Source: Manis javanica (lineage: Eukaryota; Chordata; Mammalia; Pholidota; Manidae). Taken from it: a DNA stretch of 64,000 bases. Under the pieces are notes generated by a model. That model was not told the DNA's origin and searched no databases. It was given only the letters and a program-made list of their open reading frames with translations. Below, in pieces: positions 11,345-23,882 of this stretch. The position numbers were made by a program, and so were the translations under genes. Positions within the stretch are counted from its first letter, which is position 1; each line of letters begins with the position of its first letter. The stretch is from positions 16,463,623-16,527,622 of the forward strand of contig NC_133165.1 of NCBI RefSeq assembly GCF_040802235.1. The letters are read 5' to 3'.

Positions 11345-11473
11345 GTGAGCGGGCGGGGCCGCGGCCGGACCTCGCGGACGGCCGCCTGCTGGTCTTCCTC
11401 CTCGAGGCGCCCGCGCCCTTCGGCTCCGGGGCCCGGGGCCCCCACGGAAGCCCACGCTTCTTCCCCCCGTACT

Positions 11474-11530
11474 GAGTTAGGCGGGCAGAGGGTGGTGTTT
11501 TGCCCCGAGTTAGGCGGGCAGAGGGTGGTG
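11474..11530 (+). repeat. 24-bp direct repeat pair just inside intron 2
   Basis: Two identical 24-bp copies, 11474-11497 and 11507-11530, beginning GAGTTAGGCGGGCAGAGG, separated by nine bases. A recent local duplication near the exon 2 donor. Confidence 0.95.
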
Positions 11531-14464
11531 GAGTTTTCCTCGGAACAAATGCTCCTTGGGAAATTCCCCAAACCCAAAGTAGGGCTCGTGCTTTTAAGAC
11601 ATCCTGGCTAGTCTCAGACCCAGGATCCTTCTTCACAGTGGGAAGACAGCTTGTGGCTCCGGAACTTGCCCACCTAGAAGTGTTTGTCTCTGCTTGATCA
11701 GTTAGAGATTAATTAATGGCGATGACGACTTTCTCTAGTTTACTATTTGTCCCTCTTAAATGATCAGATTGTTTCTCTCTCTCTTCTCTTTAACAGTGTT
11801 TAGCACCTGCAAAGAAACTTGGCCTTCCCCACTATCCAAGACAGCTTTATCTTTCAGTGAACCCAAGATGAGCATACATCCAAATGAGTATATGCACAAT
11901 TTCATAATATGAGCCAGTTTTTTGTAATGGTGCACCCCAACACACACACACACGAGTTCTGAGTGATTTTTCAAGACAATAGGAACGCTGTAGCAGCCCA
12001 CAATTCTTTTTGCTAAAAGGGTCTGTCTTATTAAGCATTTGGCTCTGTGTATTTTGCAGAACACTTGTGATAGGGTTGTTTTTGTTTTCGTCAGTCTCAA
12101 AACATCTGTAGGCCGCTGCATCTTCCCATTAGAGTGACTGGTAAAACGTTTTTACTTAGTGTATACTGCACCTCTCAGTAAAACAGAACAACCCTGAACA
12201 AGGTTGAGTTACTTTAATCGTAGTAGCTCACGGGTTGGGGAAGTGATTGAACAACCTTGTTTCATCCAGAGTAGTTGGATCTTTTTCTCGTTGGTTTGTT
12301 AGCGTTCCCTTTTTTTCTTTTTTTTTTTTTTAACTCTTGGCCTTATAATTTACTCAATTTTGACACCCAGTAAATAAGAATTTAGTAACTTTAAATGTGG
12401 TTCAGGTCAAACTATTTGCTGTGTTAGGGCGTGTTTAAAACATACCCAAATTTTTAAGTTTGAAGTTTTAATTTTTAAGATACCCATATCTGGGAAGTCA
12501 GTTTGTCTTTGGGGGGTGTATTTTTATGCATGTTTCAGAGAGATTTTTATCAGCCAGCAAAATTGTCCTCTGTGGTTTGCTACTTGCACAAAAAGATCTG
12601 TTATTCATTAAATTGCTTTAAAAGGAATTCGTGAGAGTGGTAATCAAATTTCTAGAGGTTTTTTTTTTTTCTTTAGTTAAAAATATGAAGATTAAGGGGA
12701 AACTGAAGACAAGTCTTTGGAAAAGTTACATTCCTCAACTTTATTTTTAAAAGTAGCTGATGGTCCAAGTAAAAGAATTTGTCATTTTCAGTCTTTTACT
12801 CATTGTTCATCTGACAGGGGTCTTACTTTGGGAGATACTTGGCTGATGTTAAAGTTCATTTTTTGTCCAGCTGCTTGTGCTAAAATTGTTATTTCTCAAG
12901 TATCTTTTGTTTTTGCTTTTTAATGAGTAATTGTTACTGGGGGGAATAAGTGTGGTGTATCTTGTGAGATCCTAAGAACATCCTTTGTTAATACTGCTGC
13001 TCTGGGTAAGAGAAACATACTGCTGGGAATGTAGATGACTTCCCACTACAATTGAGTCTAATACTCTGGAATGTTTTTCGTTTGGGTGTTGGCAACTCCT
13101 AAATTTAATCTTCCTTAAAAACAAACAGCCCAGGGTACTATTTTTTGTGTCTGTGGAATTTGAACCTTCTTTATTGAATAGGGAATTTAGGGCTGCTTTC
13201 TTTTTGTGGTAACTGTGGCTCTATCTGTTTTATGCTGTAGGACCCAACACAACATGGTAATGTTTTAGCACAGTATGTTAATTGGCAGGCATACTTCTTG
13301 AGTGCCTTCTCTCTATCTTTTCAGTGTCTTTAAAAAACAAATTAAGGTATTTTAATAGCAGAAAAATCTATAACACAAAACTTAAAAGGTGAACCATTTT
13401 CATATTTTCAGGTTGTTGCTTTTTTAGAACTGAAAGCCATTCATTTCTCTTAGTTTCAACATTGAGAATGCCTGTTGAGTTTTTTGTGTAATACCACTTA
13501 GCACTCTTGCTTTAAAAAGTCATGTAATAGTTTATAAAATTTTCAGGTATGGTAATACTATAAAAGCAGAAAATCATCAATCTGTCAATGTTCAAAAGTA
13601 GACTTGTATTATATATAGTGTTGAGTAAGACTTATTTTCAGACAGGTTTCCCAACCAAGTTTAATTAGTAGATTAGAATGTAACTTGTATACAAAGAACC
13701 TACTTTAAAACACTGGTTGATAAAACATTAAGTTCCTTCAAGAAATATTTATTAAATGTTAGTGTGACATATTCATTGTGACTTTCATTAACCATTTTAC
13801 TAATTACAGAGTATTATAAATTTTCTTGAATGTATCTGACAGCAGGTAAAGACACCAAAAGCAACTAGAAGATAGTTGTAGTAATTAAGGAAGCAGGTCA
13901 ACACTGGAAGTGGTGGGTGGGGGTGGGATTACTGTGTCATGATGCCTGTAGTAAAAAGTGCAGATATACAGATGCTTATTAATGAGACAAACTGTTCTCA
14001 TTTACTGAGAAAACTTTTTCAAAGCTCTTGTCTAATTTTTGGCTTTGTTTTGGATAATAGTCCACAGTGGATAATTTGGAAGTATGTACTTCCTGCCAGT
14101 AATTTCTGTATACATTTATTAGTCAGTTGTTCATTACATGTCTGTTCAAGGCACTATCATAAGAAGTGTATAGAAAATAAGAATAAAGAAGTGTATATTC
14201 TCAGTGAGCTAGACAAATCTAGAAAGAAGGATAAGGCATAATCACATGAAAAAAACTTGAAGTAATGTTATAACAGTTTAAAGGCTATCTTAATGCAGCA
14301 TGTAACTATTTATTAGAAATAGTGTGTCTTTAAAGGGAAGAGATAATTGGGTTGAGAGAAGTTACTGACGGTGAGGAGCTTGAGCTGAGACTTAATATTT
14401 CTATACCTACACATTTATACATACATTCACATGTACCAGTATACAAACTTGTCTGTTTAACTGT
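11531..14464. other. Mostly unique intronic sequence
   Basis: After the CpG island the composition falls to AT-rich. A short (CA)n lies near 11939-11953 and T-runs near 12308-12330 and 12659-12671. A region around 13320-13420 could be decayed L1. I see no gene. Confidence 0.5.
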
Positions 14465-14640
14465 GGTAGCACATTAATATCATGTGAGGATCTTAAAATG
14501 TTCCCTCATTCTGGTTACTTGCATTCTTCCTCCTGACCCCATTGTAATTTATTGGGTCTGGGATGAATCCCAGGCATTAATATTTTGATAAGCTTCCCAT
14601 GTGCTTGTAATGTCGGTCAGGGTTAAGAACTATTGTGCTG
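14465..14640. mobile_element. Possible hAT-Charlie (MER5-like) fragment
   Basis: 'tatcatgtgaggatcttaaa' at the left and 'taagcttcccatgtgcttgtaatg' at the right resemble the two halves of a short MER5-type element around a diverged centre. Confidence 0.4.
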
Positions 14641-15814
14641 CAGTCTGGGGTACAGAAATTAATAGACACAAGCCTTGCCCACAAGAGGCTATCAGATAAT
14701 ACAGGGAACTGTGGTCAGAACACTGTTAAGTCCAGCCAATTTCCTGAGCTGGGTACCTAACTCAAGAGGAGGAGGGTAGCTGAGGAAGGCTTCCTAGACA
14801 GTTATACCCTCATTTTCAGAGTGCTTGTGAAGTTACTGCCATTGAATAGGTTTGCATGAATGGGTTAATAGAGATGGTTACCATAGAAAATAGAATCTTT
14901 CAATAGGTAGAGGTCAAATGAAACTGAAGTTTTGATTTAAATATTAAAGTTAACATATATTGAAACTTACTGTTTTTACAGTGTTTGGCCATAGTTTGTG
15001 TTGTCTTAATGAGTGCTTAGAGCAATCTTATGTTTTTTTTTTTTTTTTGTAGTAATATGTGCATCTAGGGGAAAGGGAGTTCTTAAGAATTAACTTGTGT
15101 TATTTGCATTATTTGGTTTATTTCTCTGGATTTTTTCTGTAATTATTAGAGGTTATCTTAAACATCTGAATGGGGAAAACGGTGAAAGTGTGGAACTGAA
15201 TAGATGTTAAGGTGAAATTTGTAGAGTCAGCAATTGTTCTGACTCACTAACCTGTGGGTTTGCTTGGCAAAATTTTGAACAGAGTATCATCAAAATACAA
15301 ATCTGTTTTTGGCTAGCAGTTTGAAAATGTGCATCTTTGATTTTAAGTGGTACGTTGTTTTTCTGTCAAGATTGTGTTATAACACCTACTCCATGGTTTG
15401 AAGAGCATTTGATATATAGAAAGCATTTGTAAGAGAAAACAATTTAAGTCATAATTATTCAGCATATTTATTGAACATTATATAGGGCAAGTCCCACTTA
15501 GTAAACCTTATAAATCCAGGTAGATTAAGAAATGCCTTTCTGTATGCCCATTATATTCCAGACTGTCTACCTTTCTATGTGATGAGTCAGGAGAGGAACT
15601 AATAGTGACTCAGAGTTGGAGAAAATTGGACTTGTGAATAGAGTAGATAAAGCATAACACTCAGGCTTGTTAATACATTAAACCCAACTTTTCTAGATGT
15701 TTGTGCTCACTGATAGTAAACTGAAAATTTAGTATTACCAAGATTTGTAATGAGTTGTCTAAGTTGAGATGCCTTTTTCCATAAAAATAATAATTATGTA
15801 ATTAAAGGAGATGA
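14641..15814. other. Intronic sequence, nothing recognised
   Basis: AT-rich, no gene or clear repeat. A T-run lies at about 15032-15049. Confidence 0.45.
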
Positions 15815-16015
15815 CATTTATGGTGTGCCAGTTAAGTACCAGCCACTGTTCTAAGCACTTTACATGTACTGGTGCCTTTAATTCTCACCACAATCCTATG
15901 GGAAAATACAGCAAAGAGGACAAGTTACTTGCCTGAGGTCATACATGTGGTAAGCAGCAGAGTAGAAATAGTCTGCCTTCAAAGCCTAGTGCTTAATAAC
16001 CATCTTATTGTATTT
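15815..16015 (-). mobile_element. MIR SINE, minus orientation
   Basis: Reversed MIR landmarks in order: 'tgttctaagcactttacatg', then 'ttctcaccacaatcctatg', then 'caagttacttgcctgaggtc'. The length fits a nearly complete MIR. Confidence 0.7.
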
Positions 16016-16377
16016 TAATATATATACTATATACCTAGTTTAAGAAAGCAAAGTTTATTTTAGTAGTAAAATACAAGATACTAATATAAAATAAAAGTAT
16101 ATTGGAGTTTGAAAATAGCCCTATTATGAAAGGCAGATGAAGTGGGACTTCATATAAAAAAATTTGAGAGCAAGTAAACAAAACAGTTGCATTAAAATTC
16201 TTAATCATTACGAAGCTAGTGGCCTTATTTGTATTCTTTATTATTTCTACATTGGTTTTTAGAGCCTGTGATGTAGGCCAGAAAATAATTAGCTATTTAA
16301 TAGTATTTCTTATATGATATCTTAGAAATTTCAAATTGGCATATATTAAAGTTTTAAATTTTCTAAGTGCTTTTTTT

Positions 16378-16480
16378 CCTTTTTAAAAAGTAAGATATAA
16401 TTGACATACCATAAAATAGACTCTTTTGAATCAAGTGTACTGTTCAATGATTTTAGTATATTCATAAAGTTGTGCTCTAA
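16378..16480 (-). mobile_element. Old L1 3' end fragment
   Basis: 'agatataattgacatacc' followed by 'ataaaatagactcttttgaa' is the reversed 3' terminus of an L1M-type element. The T-run before it would be the A-tail. Confidence 0.55.
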
Positions 16481-16854
16481 GTGCTTTTATGTTCTTATCA
16501 TGTTCCTGGAATCTGTGGTCCCTAAGTTTTAGCTCCCCACTGCAGCAGTATTCAAACCATGAGAAGTTATTAAATTAAAATAATTTAATTTCAGCTTTTC
16601 CTGCATTTCACAGAGAAATTAATGGTAGACTCTCCTTAGTTTTTTGAGTTTCTTAAAACTTGGATACCTACTACCATTTGTTTGTACTGAAGTTTAATAT
16701 AAGAGGTATTTGTCTTTCATGGAGGACTGCTCAGTTCTACCATCTACACATTGGGGAACTTTGTTTCAGAGTAAAAATGAGTTTTGACCACTTACAGCCT
16801 TGGTCATGTTACTTAACACAGTGTGCTAAAAGATATGGCAGGGAGGGGGGTGGG

Positions 16855-17005
16855 CACCTGTACCAGTATCACCTGTTGTTTATTTAAAATGCAAATTGCT
16901 GGGATCTACTTCATTCTGGGGGCAGGGAGGAGGGGATACCTGAGACTTCATTTTTAACATATTCGTGAGTGATTCTTGTGCACATTAACGTTTGGGAAGA
17001 ATTGG
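16855..17005. mobile_element. MER5A-like hAT-Charlie element
   Basis: 'gtatcacctgttgtttattt' then 'aaaatgcaaattgctgggat' and, at the far side, 'gattcttgtgcacattaacg' follow the MER5A layout in inverted order around a G-rich centre. Confidence 0.5.
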
Positions 17006-17907
17006 TTCCTGATCTGTCAAATGAAATTGATACTCATTAACGGGATTGTTATGTAAATCAAATCAAATAATGTTTGTGAAATTGTTCTAAAAATAACCAA
17101 GTGATAAATTATTCTTTAGGTTACATTGATAACCATTTGCTAGTGTCAAATATCATTGAGATGTTAAACATTCTCATTTTTTCTTTCTAATTAAAAACTT
17201 TATATTTTAACACAGACAAGTTGAGCTACATAGAAATTCAAATACGTTTATGTAACATCATATATTTAGAGCAAAGTGTTGTATTTGTCTTGCTTCTTAT
17301 CCGTAATTTGTTAGAAGCTTAGAATGTAGGGAAAAAAATCCTCTAACATTTAATGTGTAATTTGAACTTTATTTTCACTCATTTTTCATTTTTACATATC
17401 TTTAAGGAAAAGTGTATACTTATGTTTATAAATGTATTTAATGATTTAGGAGTTCAGCTCTTAAAATAGGTTTTGTCCATCCTACCAAAATATTCTCAAG
17501 TGTGAGACTTTCCCTTTTGTTTACTACTTTAGTATTTTATGAGATCTGTCAGTGTCCTTGGCTAGCCAGTTGATTCTTAAAATATTTGGTTATTGCTGAG
17601 GCAACATTCAGTTTAAATCTTAGGCATTTGTATTTATAGTCATTTACCTACTGTTACAGAATTGAGCCTCAGCCATCAGTTACGTTCTACTTAGGTTACT
17701 TAAAAATATGCTAGGGACCATGTCTGAATGAAAGTGTTAGAATATTTAATTTCTAAAAGCAGCAAAATTATGTACTTTGAAGGTAGAAACAGCTACCAGT
17801 GAGTTCAGAACTTAGCATGGGACTTGTCTCATGAACATTTACTCTGTGATAGTCTCTAGATATTTCCTTTGCCAGATTTTTACGGGTTACAATATAGTTT
17901 TCAATAA
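17006..17907. other. Intronic sequence, nothing recognised
   Basis: AT-rich; no gene or named repeat seen. Confidence 0.45.
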
Positions 17908-18610
17908 TAGACTCAGTTGTTTGTTTGTTTTTTTTTTGAAATCATTGTTCAGTGTTTAATGGTTCATTTTTTTTTTTGAGAGGGCATCTCTCATATTTAT
18001 TGATCAAATGGTTGTTAACAACAATAAAATTCTGTATAGGGGACTCAATGCACAATCATTAATCAACCCCAAGCCTAATTCTCAACAGTCTCCAGTCTTC
18101 TGAAGCATAACAAACAAGTTCTTACAGGGTGAACAAGTTCTTACATAGTGAATAGGTTCTTACATGGTGAACAGTGCAAGGGCAGTCATATCACAGAAAC
18201 TTTCAGTTTTGATCACGCATCATGAACTATAAACAGTCAAGTCAGATATGATTATTCATTTGATTTTTATACTTGATTTATATGTGAATCCTACATTTCT
18301 CCCTTATTATTATTATTATTATTATTTTTAGTAAAATGCTGAAGTGGTAGGTAGATGCAAGATAAAGGTAGAAAACATAGTTTAGTGCTGTAAGAGGGCA
18401 AATGTGGATGATCAGGTCTGTGCCTATAGACTAAGTATTAATCCAAGCTAGACAAGGGCAACAAAACATCTATGGATGCAGAAGATTTCTCTCAAAACAG
18501 GGGGGTGAGGTTCTAAGCCTCACCTCTATTGATCCCCAATTTCTCACCTGATGGCCCCCCTGCAACTGTGCCTGTCTTAGGTTGTTCCTCCCTTGTAGAC
18601 TCAGTTGTTT
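17908..18610 (-). mobile_element. L1-mobilised retroelement with target-site duplication and two A-tails
   Basis: A perfect 15-bp direct repeat, TAGACTCAGTTGTTT, at 17908-17922 and 18596-18610 flanks the insert. On the minus strand the element runs 18595 to 17978, then an 11-base A-tail (17967-17977 as T), then 29 bases of unrelated sequence (17938-17966), then a second A-rich tail (17923-17937). The body starts 'gagagggcatctctcatat' on the + strand and is a sequence type I associate with L1 3' ends of pangolin-like genomes, though I cannot name the family. It carries an inner (ATT)n at 18304-18326. It is truncated at its 5' end, as usual for L1-made insertions. Confidence 0.75.
17938..17966 (-). 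other. Candidate 3'-transduced segment
   Basis: 29 bases lying between two A-tails of the retroelement. This is the signature of read-through transcription past a source element's weak poly(A) signal into its own flank, followed by reinsertion. The segment has no second copy that I can see in this window. Confidence 0.55.
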
Positions 18611-19404
18611 TATATAGGTGAATTTAAAGAAGAAGGGCTGTTGTATTCTATGAGTATTTTGTTAGGGTTTTTGCTGGGAAAAAAAACAATTTATGTTGTA
18701 GGTTACAGTTCTCTTATAGCTAAAAATGTGTTTTGTATGCTCTATGTAAACTCTAGGGGACTGACTGAATAAAATAAATAAAAAGAACATACAGTTTGAA
18801 ATAGAGGATAAAAACATTTTGTAATAAAATTAACTTTGAAAGATATTGTTTAATCTGTGGCATGTAAGTCAGCTATTTAGTCTTATTTCTTTGAGAAATT
18901 TGGAGGTTATATAAAATATGAAATGATTTTTCTATTAATTTTGGAATCTGCAGAATATTTAGTAGTACTTAAAAGAATGAAATTTCAGTTATGAAGAATG
19001 AAACTAACATTCAGAATATAGTACTTGAGTAATATGAATAAGAAGTAAAATTATATTGGCTGAAACAGTAAAAGAAGTTACTTTAAGTTTCAACTTCTTG
19101 ACAAGACTTTTAGATATCCTATAGTGCAAGCAAAAGTTGATCCAAACCAAATTTATATAATTATAAATTCATTCTTTTCTACTGATAGAAGTAATGTGTT
19201 AACACAAAAGGTAATGTGTTCATTATAGCTTCCTTGTGGAAACACAAGAAAAGATAAACTTCTCTGTCACCTGTTAATACATATTACTGTTTGTCTCTAA
19301 TCCTTTTTCTGTGTATTTATCTGCAGAATGGAACTACACTGTACAGATTTGTGTATTAGCTCACTCATCATGAATAGTTTTATGGTATTATTCTTCCAAA
19401 ACAG
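18611..19404. other. Intronic sequence, nothing recognised
   Basis: AT-rich unique-looking sequence without gene signals. Confidence 0.45.
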
Positions 19405-19630
19405 GGGCGGATGTTTTTTACTGTGGTAAAATACACATAACATAAAGTCTTAACTATTTTGAAGTATACATACAGTGGTATTGAATACATTCACACTGTT
19501 GTGCAACCATCACCCGTCCATTCCTGTAACTCTTTTCATCTTGTAAAACTGAAACTCTATACCTGTTAAACAATAACTTCCCATTCTACCCTCCCCCTGG
19601 CAACCACCATTATACTTTCTGTCTTAGGGA
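19405..19630 (-). mobile_element. L1M 3' end fragment
   Basis: Reversed L1M 3' UTR with the landmarks 'cactgttgtgcaaccatcac', 'ttttcatcttgtaaaactga' and 'ccctggcaaccaccattata'. A second copy of the same family lies at 53888. Confidence 0.7.
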
Positions 19631-20759
19631 TGGATATGTTTGTGTTATTTGATACTAAAATACTTAAGCATTACTTGATTGAGAAAGGAACCTACTGCTT
19701 CTGTGCCTTCTTATGTATCTTTCTGATTGGCAGATAAGTTGCCTTAAGATAAACAGCTGTTTATTTCTTTACATGTACTGTGTTTCCTATAACATTCTTT
19801 AAGAAAAATGTGGGTCATTTAGAATGTCTTACAGGTTCTAAACCTGATAATTTGTGAAGGAAGCCCAGAGTTGTTTGTGTGTATGTTTTTTTTTTTAAAT
19901 CACCTCTGTAGCCTTTGATCTCAGTGGGAAATTGGTGATCAGAGCTGCAGTAATTTTAAGTGTGTATAAGCTATAACTCAACATACATACAAGTTCCTAA
20001 AACTCATCAGGGTATATAAAAATCACACAGCAAGAACCACATATAAAAAAAATGGAGTTTTGAGGCCTAACACTCAAAAGCTTTGTTTGTAACATGTGAA
20101 AAGATAGAAACTTAATAAGGACTAGCACAATTGTATATGCTAAATGGTTAAGAAATATGTAAGTACTACAATAAATATGACACTTTACCTTGAAAAAGAC
20201 CTGAAGTTTGCTTATAAATGTGGTTGTTGGGTTATCTGAAATTGGACCAAAAATGTAACACCAGATGTGGATGGGTGTGGCTCATAACATGGCAGTGCAC
20301 TGAGCTACCTTACCTGGCAGATGTTTGAGGACCTAGTACTTCTTGCAGTTGCACATAAGCAGGTGTCAAATTTGTGTTATGCTCAACTTGCTCCCTAATG
20401 TATCAGTTGCTTTGGAACAAATCCGTTTTCTAAACAAATACAGTGTATATGTATATACCCATAAATGTACATCTGTCTGTATGTTTATCTGCACATCCAT
20501 CTAAAATACTAAAACAGTGGCTTGGGAAGATTAAGGAAGTAATGAACTAGAGGAAGGGCTATGGAGCAGACAGTGACTAGAGATGAGCAAGCCCATTTAG
20601 GAGTGCAGTGGTGATAGATAAAGAAATGGATGGATTTGAGAGGTATTTCATTGGTATTAGAAAATTACATAGCTGGAAGTTTTGAGCTGGAAAAGTCTTT
20701 AGAGATCATCTAGTCCACTATAAAGAAGTATTAACTTGGTTTTCCAATACTACTTTTAT
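19631..20759. other. Intronic sequence, nothing firmly recognised
   Basis: No gene. The region near 20665-20715 ('ttagagatcatctagtccac') looks like a small ancient repeat. Confidence 0.4.
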
Positions 20760-21200
20760 CTCAAAACTTAAGTTGGATTTTAACTTTAACGTTTCTTCTA
20801 GCTAAGTGTAGCATTCTTCCCTGCCAGGGCTAACTCTACCATGATTCCTATTATGTTCCAGAATCTCGCATATTTTATTCCTTCTTAAAATATTTGGCTT
20901 TTCCCTCTTGGTTCAACTTACTATGAAGAATGTTCCTTTAATTCTGCTTCAACTTCAGCGTAACTTTTCTGTCCTTAATTGCTCAACCTAAAGGCATTGT
21001 TTTCACCAGCTAAGTCCCATTTCATTGCTCAATTCCTACTACTTAATTGATAATGATTTTCTCCAAGGTTGCTTGTAACATAATTGCCAAATGTGACTGC
21101 TTATTTTCTGTTTTCATCCTGTTTGACTTCTCTGTAGCATTTTCCCTTGTCATTCCTCTCCATTGGTTGCTACAGAATTTTTGTTAGATTCCATCTCAGT
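20760..21200 (+). mobile_element. Possible L2 LINE fragment
   Basis: Pyrimidine-rich sequence with 'catcctgtttgacttctctg' followed by 'tagcattttcccttgtcatt', similar to an L2 ORF region. Weak and diverged. Confidence 0.35.
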
Positions 21201-21312
21201 TAGTTTACTCAGAAACATTTGAGTGTCTTCTCTGTGCCCCAGATTCAGTGCTAGATGATGCAAGTTGAATCACGGTTATGGAACTTCCAGTCTTCTCTCA
21301 GGGAAACACATA

Positions 21313-21697
21313 TGTCTTACTTCAGGCTGCTGTAACAGAATACCATAGACTGGGTGGTTTATGAGCAGCAGAAGTTTATTTCTGTAGTCGGAAGGCTGGG
21401 ATGTCCAAGATCAAGGGAGCAGCAGAATTAGACTCTGGTGAAGGCTTGCTTCTTGGTTCACTCTGTGTCCTCACGTGATGGAAGTGGTGAGAGAGCTCTC
21501 TGGGGTCTCTTCTCTCAGGGCACTCATTCCTTCGCGAAGGCTCTATCCGCACAACCCATGCTCCGCCCGAAGGCGCCCCCCCCTTCTAATATCACATTGA
21601 GGGGTAAAATCTCAACATAGAAATTTGGGGATACACATTGAGGTGTAAAATCTCAACATAGAAATTTGGGAATACAGAAATATTCAGTCCATAATAG
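21313..21697 (-). mobile_element. MaLR LTR (MST/MLT1A type), minus orientation
   Basis: The + strand shows the reverse complement of a MaLR LTR end: 'ggctgctgtaacagaatacc', 'atagactgggtggtttatga', then 'aagtttatttctgtag' containing the reversed AATAAA. The far end 'attcagtccataata' is the reversed LTR start. It contains a 41-bp tandem duplication. Solo, with no internal region. Confidence 0.75.
21594..21675. repeat. 41-bp tandem duplication inside the MaLR LTR
   Basis: Copy 1 is 21594-21634 and copy 2 is 21635-21675, abutting, with two mismatches (ACATTGAGGGGTAAAATC versus ACATTGAGGTGTAAAATC at the start). This arose after the LTR inserted. Confidence 0.95.
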
Positions 21698-21939
21698 ATA
21701 ACAAATAATTAGAATTTTGCATAATAAGAATTATGATGGAGAAAAGAACAAAGTACTGAATTAGCTCAGAAAAGGGAGCCCTCAATTACCTAAGGGAGTC
21801 AAGGAGGACTTTACACAAAATGAAGTGGTCCTAATCTCTGGATCTTGACTGATAAGAAAGACTTCCCACAGGGAGAGGGGGACACAGTGAATTCCAGGGA
21901 GAGTGAATAGCATGGTGAAGGCACAGAACTAGGAAATAA

Positions 21940-22140
21940 TGGTATTGTATTGCATGCCTGCTGTATACCCAGCACTGTGCTGGGGCTTTTCATGTATTAT
22001 TTCTAATCTTCACATTATCTCACAGGTACATTTTTTATATTCTTCATTTTACAAGATGAGGAAGTAGAGCCTCAAGGAAGTTGTGAATTGCCCAAAAGTC
22101 ATATGGGCAGAATTTGGATTTGACTCCAGATTTGTTTGGG
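21940..22140 (-). mobile_element. MIR SINE, minus orientation
   Basis: 'gctgtatacccagcactgtg', 'ttcattttacaagatgagga' and 'gtgaattgcccaaaagtcat' appear in the order of an inverted MIR. Confidence 0.6.
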
Positions 22141-23882
22141 TGCCAGTGCCCAGCATTGGTTATCATTGTTGAAGGGAGGGAGGCATATATTCTAACAGAG
22201 GAAACGGTGGAGTGTGGAAAATTTATGGTGGGGAGTGGATGGAGAACAGCTAAAGAGGAATGCTATGGCCCAGTTTTGATGGATCTGAATGTCATGTCAA
22301 GGAATTAGGCCTTTATTCTGCTCTTTTTTGTTAGTATTGTTGGCTGGGCATTTCCTCCTGTTCATACCTGTTTATACAGTAACTGTGACAGCTTCTGGAA
22401 TGGAAAAAGTTTTGCCTGCCTAATTTGAAGTTATAATTAGGATATTTTTCAGAGACAGGTATCGAAAGAATAGTAAACAATACCCAATCCTGTAAAAATA
22501 ATATGCATTTAATAGAATTAATCATATTTCCACATGGCTAAAAAGAAACAGGAGAATAGGCTTTAAACAAAGTTGTACCAAGTGATTCTTTTTATTATAA
22601 AAATACTGTGCTGAAGATAGATGTGGAAATGACGTTTGGAGGGAGCAGGTGATACTAAATTGCCACATCTGCTCTGAGTGTAACCATGGAAAGGTTTATA
22701 GGTTAATATTGTCTCTGGATTTAGACTTTGCCCTGTACTTGATATTAAAGCAGGTGCTTAGTCTGTTCCCAGATTCTTCCAGTTCATCTTGGAATACAGG
22801 TACTAAAGAATGCGCATTGCCTTTGAATCTTTTCCCACATACTATTCATTCATTTCCTGCACTTTTCTTCCCTCCTTCCTTATGCCCTCTGTTACCTTAG
22901 AGGAAGTCAAGTACCCCTGCAAACCACATTTTAGGAATAGTGTTTATTTTTCTTTGATGATGTAAATTAATACCTTCTTAATTGTGGAAATTTAAAACAG
23001 TGAAAACAACTGTGTAATGATCAACTGTAGCTTGCTGTTATCAATTTGACATATGTTCTTACATCTTTATGCATTGGGATTTTATTCCATGTACATTTTT
23101 ACAATTTTAAACTTGACATTATGTATCTTTCTAAACTTTTTTTGAAAGCAGAGATGTTAATTGCTGCATATTTTTTGTTTTGTAAACATAATTCCCACTA
23201 TCCAATGATAACTTACTTTATAGTTTTGGTATGCAATTCTTTTTTCATGCATGCACGTAAAATATGTATCTGAAAATTTAATCATTCTACAAATTCCAAT
23301 AACCTTTTTGTTATTAATATCTAATGACCATATTTTTGTCAGTAAATATTTATCTGTGTTGTTATTCTTAAAGGCTATAGAATATTCCATAATTTGGATT
23401 TCTAATAAGATTACAATACATTTGCTACCTTCTTAGTTCATATTACATCTTAGACACTGAACTGGGGCATTTGAGTTGCTAAATCTATTCTGTTACCAGC
23501 ACTGCCAAGATTTGAATGAACTCTAACTCATGGTTTTGTTCATGAGCAATTTGTAATCTAATATAAACAAAATTGAAACAAAAAACCCCATTATTATAAA
23601 GTGTTAAATGTTATGCCATACTGTTAGTATGGAAAAGTGAGAGATCCCTAGAGGACTGAATGGTCCAAGAAGTTGCATGGAGGGAGTGTGAGATTTGAGC
23701 AGATCTTGAAGGACTGATAAGACATGGATGGATGAAGAAGAGAGTTGTATTTCAGCCTGAGAGAGCAGAGTGGGCAGTGGTAGAGAAGTTAGAGTTAGCA
23801 ACCTGATTGGAATAGAGGGGTTATATTAGGAAATAATAGTAGGTGAAATTGGGGAGCAGAATTGGAAAGGACCTTAAAACCT
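22141..23882. other. Intronic sequence with decayed repeats
   Basis: 22920-23430 is AT-rich and may be an old L1M fragment on the minus strand. 23640-23880 is A/G-rich and, with 24196-24360, may be one ancient repeat split by the L1 3' end at 23883. No gene recognised. Confidence 0.4.

Larger units (their letters stand above)
9945..11460. promoter_or_regulatory. CpG island promoter of PAWR
   Basis: A sharp switch from AT-rich flank to about 1.5 kb of dense CG dinucleotides that covers the presumed first exon, the first intron and the first coding exon. I see no convincing TATA box at the expected place; an A-rich 'acttaaaagg' near 9912 is weak and outside the GC core. The pattern fits a broad, TATA-less promoter driven by Sp/KLF sites. 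High CG density on both strands produces long meaningless open frames in all frames. Confidence 0.88.

Noticed and set aside
10415-11577. 346- and 239-residue minus-strand frames opposite PAWR exon 2
   Set aside because: Mirror frames of GC-rich coding sequence. No recognisable domain and no promoter or splice support.
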